Below are positions 7,778 through 11,922 of a stretch of 11,922 nt of DNA, in pieces. The stretch covers positions 1 to 11,922 of the forward strand of contig JAZQHB010000105.1 of NCBI GenBank assembly GCA_045540355.1, given 5' to 3'. The notes below the pieces were generated by a model. That model was not told the DNA's origin and searched no databases. It saw only the letters and a list, made by a program, of their open reading frames with translations. A program made the position numbers and the translations under genes. The DNA comes from RGIG2945 sp045540355. Lineage in GTDB: Bacteria; Bacillota; Clostridia; Oscillospirales; Acutalibacteraceae. Every line of letters starts with the position of its first letter. The stretch's first letter is position 1.

Positions 7778-7816
7778 ATAAATCAGTTTATTTCGTTATT
7801 TATTGTTAATATAAGT

Positions 7817-9541
7817 TTATTTGGTAATTCCACTGCAAACAGGTAACAAATCATCCATTGAATACCAAAGGAATACTTTTACATCATCATCCGCTGTGAT
7901 ATCGGTAAATGTGAATTCTTTTTCTGTACCAAGGTCGCCATAAGTAAATGAAACAGGTTCTGTGTGCACGGTTACAAGAGCATCATTTCTGTAGTTGGCA
8001 AAAATAACAACTGCTTCATTATCATCACCATCATTTGTCACATTTACAGTTGCTTTGCCTGTTGTTTTGTTGCAAGTAAATGATGAAATTCCAAGTTCAT
8101 ATACAGGGGCTTTTTCCAAGGCCTTGATTTGAGCATTGTCAATATAAAGGTAGAAGTTATCATCGTTGGGTGAATAGTCAAAGCTGATGCTTCTGAGATG
8201 AGCATAATCGCCATTTGTCTGCTGACTTGAGAAGTAGTCATAATGAATCTGATTGCCGTCATAATATTCATACCATGCAGCATTTTTCTTATCCACTACA
8301 ACAGTGTAGGTGTGCCATTCTCCTGCTTTGAGAGTATAGCCTGTTTCTGTGCTGTTTTTAAGAACCTTACCACTGCCATCATTTGCAATCTGAAGACCGG
8401 CTGTAGCATATTCACCCTGCTGTGTACCAAATTTGCCGGGAGCTTCAGAAGATCCCTGATGTTTGTAGAAATTGAGCGTGCTTCTTACTTTACCTGCTTT
8501 GGGAAGCTCAGAAAGATAGAAATCGAAAGAAAGCATATACACATCTGCTCTTGTGGGACCACCGGTAAAGGTGTTGGTACCGCCAAAGGTAACATTTGCG
8601 GTTTTGTCTGAAGCAGCATAGTGAGTTTTGAGGCTGTAGCCTGCATTACCCTGTTTAACTTCTGCATCATAGGAAGTGGTTACATTAGCAGTTTTAACAA
8701 CATTGTGGTTTGACTGATCATCAAAGTTTACAGTCTCAAAATAGCTCTGAAGAGCTGCATCGGAAGAATCCATCCATTTTTTGTCATAATCGCTTATAGC
8801 ACTGTTGGGCTCCAATGCTGCAATTTTTGCATTATCAACATATACGGAAAGACCTTCTTCCATGGGGAAGTACAATCTGATATCATAGATATGACCTGCA
8901 TAGCCGAGAGATCTTTTTGCCACAAGGTGACCGTCGAAAAAATACTGATACATACCGGTCTTTTTAGAAATTACAAAACTAAAATTATGCCATTCCTGAG
9001 CATTGATGCTGTAGCCTGTTTCAACACCATTAACCATAATTGCACCTGTGTCTTTGGCAACCTGAAGACCGCCGAATGATTTGCCGTTTGCCTTATTAAT
9101 GTCAACATATGTTACGGTGTTTGAGAGTTTGTCTGCAGTTGGGATTTTAGACATATAGAAATCGTATGAAATCATATAGTGATCTGCATTATTGGGTCCT
9201 GCATTAAATGCTGCTGTACCCTTAAACTGAACATCTGCACCGCCGGTAGATGTTGTTTTCAGGCTGTAGCCGCTGTCGCCCTGCTTAATTGTGCTGTCGT
9301 ATGCAGTGCTCACATTTCGGGGATTAACAAGATTTTTGTTTGACTGATCATCAAAATTTACTGTTTCCATATAGCCGTTTACTGTGGCATTGGATGATGC
9401 CTTCCATCTTGTTTCAAAATCACTTGATGCAGCGTATACCGGAGATGCAAGCATCATAACAGATACACTAAGTACAATTGCCAGTGACAACACCAGCGAA
9501 AGTGCTGATTTTAAAACCTTGTTTTTGTTTGGATTTTTCAT
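7817..9541 (-). CDS. Secreted double LamG-like (lectin-fold) protein
   Basis: This is a 574-residue exported protein. Residues 1-37 form a signal peptide: a Lys/Asn-rich start, a long hydrophobic core and ASPVYA just before the likely cut. Residues 41-243 form LamG-like module 1 and 251-474 module 2. Both contain VNFDDQSN near the start, GYSLK, a central SYDFY or SFDFY strand, EWHNF or EWHTY, and a closing VDNAKI or IDNAQI strand, as in concanavalin-fold carbohydrate-binding modules. Module 2 has an extra Gly/Gln-rich loop at about 361-380. Residues 479-574 form a small Ig/Fn3-like beta domain ending in VKVFLWYSMDDLLPVC, a pattern I associate with clostridial extracellular glycan-active proteins. 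I see no SLH, sortase motif or membrane tail, so it is probably released or only loosely bound. No catalytic motif is visible. It lies between a polysaccharide lyase and an SLH-anchored protein with the same modules, suggesting glycan binding (inference). Confidence 0.85.
   Translation of the reverse strand: MKNPNKNKVLKSALSLVLSLAIVLSVSVMMLASPVYAASSDFETRWKASSNATVNGYMETVNFDDQSNKNLVNPRNVSTAYDSTIKQGDSGYSLKTTSTGGADVQFKGTAAFNAGPNNADHYMISYDFYMSKIPTADKLSNTVTYVDINKANGKSFGGLQVAKDTGAIMVNGVETGYSINAQEWHNFSFVISKKTGMYQYFFDGHLVAKRSLGYAGHIYDIRLYFPMEEGLSVYVDNAKIAALEPNSAISDYDKKWMDSSDAALQSYFETVNFDDQSNHNVVKTANVTTSYDAEVKQGNAGYSLKTHYAASDKTANVTFGGTNTFTGGPTRADVYMLSFDFYLSELPKAGKVRSTLNFYKHQGSSEAPGKFGTQQGEYATAGLQIANDGSGKVLKNSTETGYTLKAGEWHTYTVVVDKKNAAWYEYYDGNQIHYDYFSSQQTNGDYAHLRSISFDYSPNDDNFYLYIDNAQIKALEKAPVYELGISSFTCNKTTGKATVNVTNDGDDNEAVVIFANYRNDALVTVHTEPVSFTYGDLGTEKEFTFTDITADDDVKVFLWYSMDDLLPVCSGITK
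8120..8791 (-). repeat. LamG-like module 2 of the 574-residue protein (divergent A-type)
   Basis: These roughly 224 codons keep the A-type framework (FETVNFDDQSNHN, TSYDAEVKQGNAGYSLK, FNFYL-like strand) but are longer than the others. A Gly/Gln/Glu-rich insertion sits at about residues 361-380. The part containing IANDGSGKVL resembles the B-type modules of the next gene, so it looks intermediate between the two types. Confidence 0.75.
8813..9421 (-). repeat. LamG-like module 1 of the 574-residue protein (A-type)
   Basis: These roughly 203 codons are clearly homologous to modules A1 and A2 of the next gene. They share VNFDDQSN, NVSTAYDSTIKQG, FNAGPNNADHYMISYDFYMS, EWHNF, GYAGHIYDI and GLSVYVDNAKIA. 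Identity by eye is well over half, so the module spread between the two neighbouring genes by duplication. Confidence 0.8.
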
Positions 9542-9548
9542 TTCTGTT

Positions 9549-9553
9549 CCTCC
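9549..9553 (-). promoter_or_regulatory. Ribosome binding site, 574-residue gene
   Basis: GGAGG on the minus strand lies 7 nt before the ATG at 9541-9539, supporting that start. The signal peptide begins directly at this methionine. Confidence 0.85.
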
Positions 9554-9567
9554 ATTTTGTTATAAAA

Positions 9568-9608
9568 TTTTTATACTACATCCACCGTAGCTGCCCAACT
9601 CCGGTGGA
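9568..9608 (-). other. Imperfect hairpin and AT palindrome between lyase and LamG gene
   Basis: The 77-nt gap downstream of the lyase stop holds a 7-bp inverted repeat, TCCACCG (9581-9587) with CGGTGGA (9602-9608), extended inside by AG/CT after one mismatch. On the minus strand it is not followed by a T-run, so it is not a convincing intrinsic terminator. It may be an RNA processing or stability hairpin. Just beyond it lies TATAAAA-A-TTTTATA, a 15-nt palindrome (about 9561-9575) that could be a promoter region, an operator or simply AT-rich sequence. Confidence 0.4.
9570..9598 (-). promoter_or_regulatory. Weak candidate promoter for the 574-residue LamG protein
   Basis: On the minus strand TTGGGC (9598-9593) is followed after 17 nt by TATAAA (9575-9570), a sigma-A-like spacing with a poor -35 (3 of 6 matches) and a good -10 (5 of 6). 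It would place transcription start about 20 nt before the ATG at 9541. The -35 lies inside the loop of the hairpin described for this gap. Read-through from the lyase gene is an equally good explanation for expression. Confidence 0.25.
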
Positions 9609-9618
9609 AGCTGCATAC

Positions 9619-11922
9619 TTAGTTTTTCTTGGCAATAGCAATCTCCGTGGGTGAATTCCATGTTCCGGTGCTGTTGCCAAAGAAGTTTACTCTTACATAT
9701 CGTGCTTTTTGCTCTCCAAGATCATATGATTCATACCCTTGGGTAGCTCCGCTCGTTGTAAATTTTCCTATTGGTGCAAACTTTTCGCCATCGTTTGATA
9801 CTTCAACCGTAAATTCATTAAAACGCTTGTCACCATCATACATAGCCATGAACAATGTGTCAAAACTCTGCTCATTTTCGAGGTCAAACAAAAGCCACTG
9901 TATGTTTTCTGCTGACCAACGGGTATCGAGTTTACCATCGAGTACATGTTCCTTGGGATTTTCGGCCTGAGGTTCTTCCGATGCAAGAACATTATTCATA
10001 GTGAGTGCAGTATAGCCTTCAAACACCCTTTTCTTAATCTTCGGAGAAAATGCCACGTAATATGTGATCGAATCACTGTTGTCATTTGGATTGGTCATTA
10101 CAATAGTCGCAACATCTTCAAGACTTGAGGCTTGTGTTATGTTAAGCTCATACTTTTCGCTTTGTGCAACCACATCGGGAACCGGTGAACTTTCGTTTGG
10201 TACAGATACTGTGAGATATCTGTTTTTCACACTGTAGTTTACACCGTCAATCGTCAATGAATCAAGTTCTGCCACATTGCTCAATTCACCATCGGGAATA
10301 ACCCATTTTTCCATATCAACATCATAATCCTTGATGTCTGTTCCACCAAAACCAACGGGAGTTATTTTGGCAGTAATTGATTGCTTGCCGCTTCCGCTAA
10401 TCTTGTAGCATATGCGTGAAAATCCGTCATTTGTTTTCTGACCGGGAACGGGTTTAGTTGTCGGGAACGGTTGTGCCGGACCGACTTCTACCTGTCCGGG
10501 TACAGATGAAATCCACTCAATCTTAATCTTCTTTTCCTTATTGGATGGGTCTGTCAACAGAACTGTTTTGGAATCTATAATTTCAACATTTGCCGCTGTC
10601 ACCATAATCCAGTATGCGTCAGACTTAGACGGGAATGTAACTTCATCTCTCACAACGAGACTTCGTCTGTTGTCGGTAAAGAAAAACCCTCTTTTGGCTT
10701 TAGACACATCCGACTTGTCATAATTCGGTGTCATATCCATTTTAACGATAACACCGCGTTCCTTGCTCTGATAATCAAGAATTTCAGCATTTTCAGTCAA
10801 ACTGAATCCGGGATCTGCATCGGGGTTGACAACAAGTGTATTGTGAGATTCAGGTCTGAGACGGAATACATCCCATTGATAATATTTATTATACAGATTA
10901 TAGTCATCGCTTCCGAGGTCATATGCCCATCTTGTGCCCAATGCATCAAATATGAAACTTCCCGAGTCGAGATGGTCATGACCGGGAGCATGAATACCCT
11001 GAGTTATTCCAACAAAAACCTGACCATCATTAAAGGTGTTGCGCATCGTCATAATTCCAACAGTATCGTAAAACATATCTAAACTGCTGCTCTGCTGTGA
11101 ACCGGTTTCTTCACCAACATCATAATACAGCAAGCCCTGAACAGCATCTATATTATTGAATCCGGCATAAAATTCCGCATGGGAATCTTTATATCCCGTC
11201 TGATTATAATAATCAAACATCCAGAATGCCGAGCTTGTATATCCTTTAACATCCGGTGTGTCTGAGAATGTGTATGCACCAACATCAGAACGCAGATTCG
11301 ACAGATATATACATGAATACTCAAAGCCCTCAGGTCTGTCGAGACTGTAGCAAGTGCCTAAAATCGGCTTCATGGAAGCCAGCATCGCCGCCTGATAGTC
11401 GGTGGCAATTGTTGAATAGCTCGGACCTTCGGCATAAGAGCCTAACGGATAGAATGTATCAAGAGAAGGCTCCAAAAACTGACAAATGTCTGCACCAAGT
11501 TTTGATGCTACTTCGGGATACACATCCATAAAAGCAAGACAGCACATCATAGCACCGCAGTTCATAAACTGATTACGATTATTGAACCACAATACATTAC
11601 CAAGCAATGAATCTGAGCTTTGAGAAGCCAGATTCCATATGTAGAAACAATTGTTATATACGCCTTGTTCCATAAACTTTCGCTGTTCGGGTGTCATCGC
11701 TTCATACAACCAGTCGTAAGCTATGGCATATCCTCTTGCCATTACACCCGGATCAAGATTGTGAGGAGGGTTCCAGTCGGGAAATGCGGCTACCGCTTCA
11801 ATCTGCTTCCATGCTGCGTCAAAATAACTGCGAGCTCTGTCTGGTTCGTCATATTTAGCAAGCTGGTATGCCATACCAAACATATACATGTACTCTCTGA
11901 ACTCATCAGCCACATACATTAA
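9619..11922 (-). CDS. Heparinase II/III-type polysaccharide lyase with C-terminal F5/8 type C domain (5' part missing)
   Basis: The reading frame stays open through the right window edge (TTA codon at 11920-11922 before the first visible ATG), so the N-terminus, including any signal peptide, is outside the window. Numbering from the ATG at 11919: residues 1-270 look like the alpha/alpha toroid of the heparinase II/III superfamily (FPDWNP near 46-51, NNRNQFMNCG at 113-122, YAEGPSY at 162-168). Residues 290-525 are the beta-sandwich with the family signature HAPGHDHLDSGSF (310-322), WAYDLGSDDY (331-340) and RPESHNTLVV (355-364). Residues about 545-625 form a small Ig/cadherin-like beta domain (SLTIDGVNY, VPDVVA). 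Residues 645-766 match an F5/8 type C carbohydrate-binding domain (LDGKLDTRW, FTVEVSNDGEKF, ARYVRVNFFG). Known members cleave uronic-acid polysaccharides such as heparan sulfate or alginate by beta-elimination; the substrate here is unknown. It is first in the visible gene order, 77 nt ahead of a LamG-like protein. The family call is firm; lyase activity is inferred. Confidence 0.88.
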   Translation of the reverse strand, partial: LMYVADEFREYMYMFGMAYQLAKYDEPDRARSYFDAAWKQIEAVAAFPDWNPPHNLDPGVMARGYAIAYDWLYEAMTPEQRKFMEQGVYNNCFYIWNLASQSSDSLLGNVLWFNNRNQFMNCGAMMCCLAFMDVYPEVASKLGADICQFLEPSLDTFYPLGSYAEGPSYSTIATDYQAAMLASMKPILGTCYSLDRPEGFEYSCIYLSNLRSDVGAYTFSDTPDVKGYTSSAFWMFDYYNQTGYKDSHAEFYAGFNNIDAVQGLLYYDVGEETGSQQSSSLDMFYDTVGIMTMRNTFNDGQVFVGITQGIHAPGHDHLDSGSFIFDALGTRWAYDLGSDDYNLYNKYYQWDVFRLRPESHNTLVVNPDADPGFSLTENAEILDYQSKERGVIVKMDMTPNYDKSDVSKAKRGFFFTDNRRSLVVRDEVTFPSKSDAYWIMVTAANVEIIDSKTVLLTDPSNKEKKIKIEWISSVPGQVEVGPAQPFPTTKPVPGQKTNDGFSRICYKISGSGKQSITAKITPVGFGGTDIKDYDVDMEKWVIPDGELSNVAELDSLTIDGVNYSVKNRYLTVSVPNESSPVPDVVAQSEKYELNITQASSLEDVATIVMTNPNDNSDSITYYVAFSPKIKKRVFEGYTALTMNNVLASEEPQAENPKEHVLDGKLDTRWSAENIQWLLFDLENEQSFDTLFMAMYDGDKRFNEFTVEVSNDGEKFAPIGKFTTSGATQGYESYDLGEQKARYVRVNFFGNSTGTWNSPTEIAIAKKN

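Noticed and set aside
7817..7900. Sortase or membrane anchor at the C-terminus of the 574-residue protein
   Set aside because: The protein ends in a beta domain and GITK; there is no LPXTG-like motif, hydrophobic segment or basic tail.
8243..8611. Open plus-strand frame of 122 codons
   Set aside because: It is antisense to LamG-like module 2, and the opposite frame has clear homology to its sister modules.
11620..11922. Open plus-strand frame reaching the window edge
   Set aside because: It is antisense to the conserved toroid region of the lyase, whose motifs make the minus-strand frame certain.

Overview
The window looks like accessory, carbohydrate-related surface-protein DNA from a Gram-positive anaerobe of the Clostridia type (Bacillota). 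This is inferred from strong GGAGG ribosome binding sites, Gram-positive-style signal peptides, S-layer homology (SLH) cell-wall anchors, moderate-to-low GC and clostridial-style multidomain exoproteins. I cannot name the species. All four genes lie on the minus strand and fill almost the whole window. No gap exceeds 150 bases, and I see no RNA gene, transposase, CRISPR array or plus-strand gene.

In order of transcription (right to left): (1) 9619-11922 is the 3' part of a heparinase II/III-type polysaccharide lyase, cut by the right window edge, with a C-terminal F5/8 type C (discoidin/CBM32-like) binding domain. (2) 7817-9541 encodes a secreted 574-residue protein made of two LamG-like (concanavalin-fold) modules and a small C-terminal beta domain, with no visible anchor. 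(3) After a clear intrinsic terminator, 2667-7670 encodes a 1667-residue secreted protein with four LamG-like modules (two pairs, A1/A2 and B1/B2) on Asp/Gly/Asn/Thr linkers, three further beta domains, an alpha-helical region and three C-terminal SLH domains. (4) 24-2663 starts only 3 nt after gene 3 stops and encodes an 879-residue exported protein with degenerate N-terminal SLH repeats and about 690 residues of unrecognised beta-rich sequence.

A plausible reading (inference) is a surface glycan-handling locus: a lyase cuts an acidic polysaccharide, a soluble double-lectin protein and a wall-anchored tetra-lectin protein bind substrate or products, and the second SLH-type protein is a co-expressed surface partner. 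The six related LamG-like modules in adjacent genes, including a nearly identical tandem pair carrying a 79-bp perfect DNA repeat, show local duplication or gene conversion. The substrate cannot be read from the sequence. The parts I cannot assign to a known family are the body of the 879-residue protein and the helical region of the 1667-residue protein.
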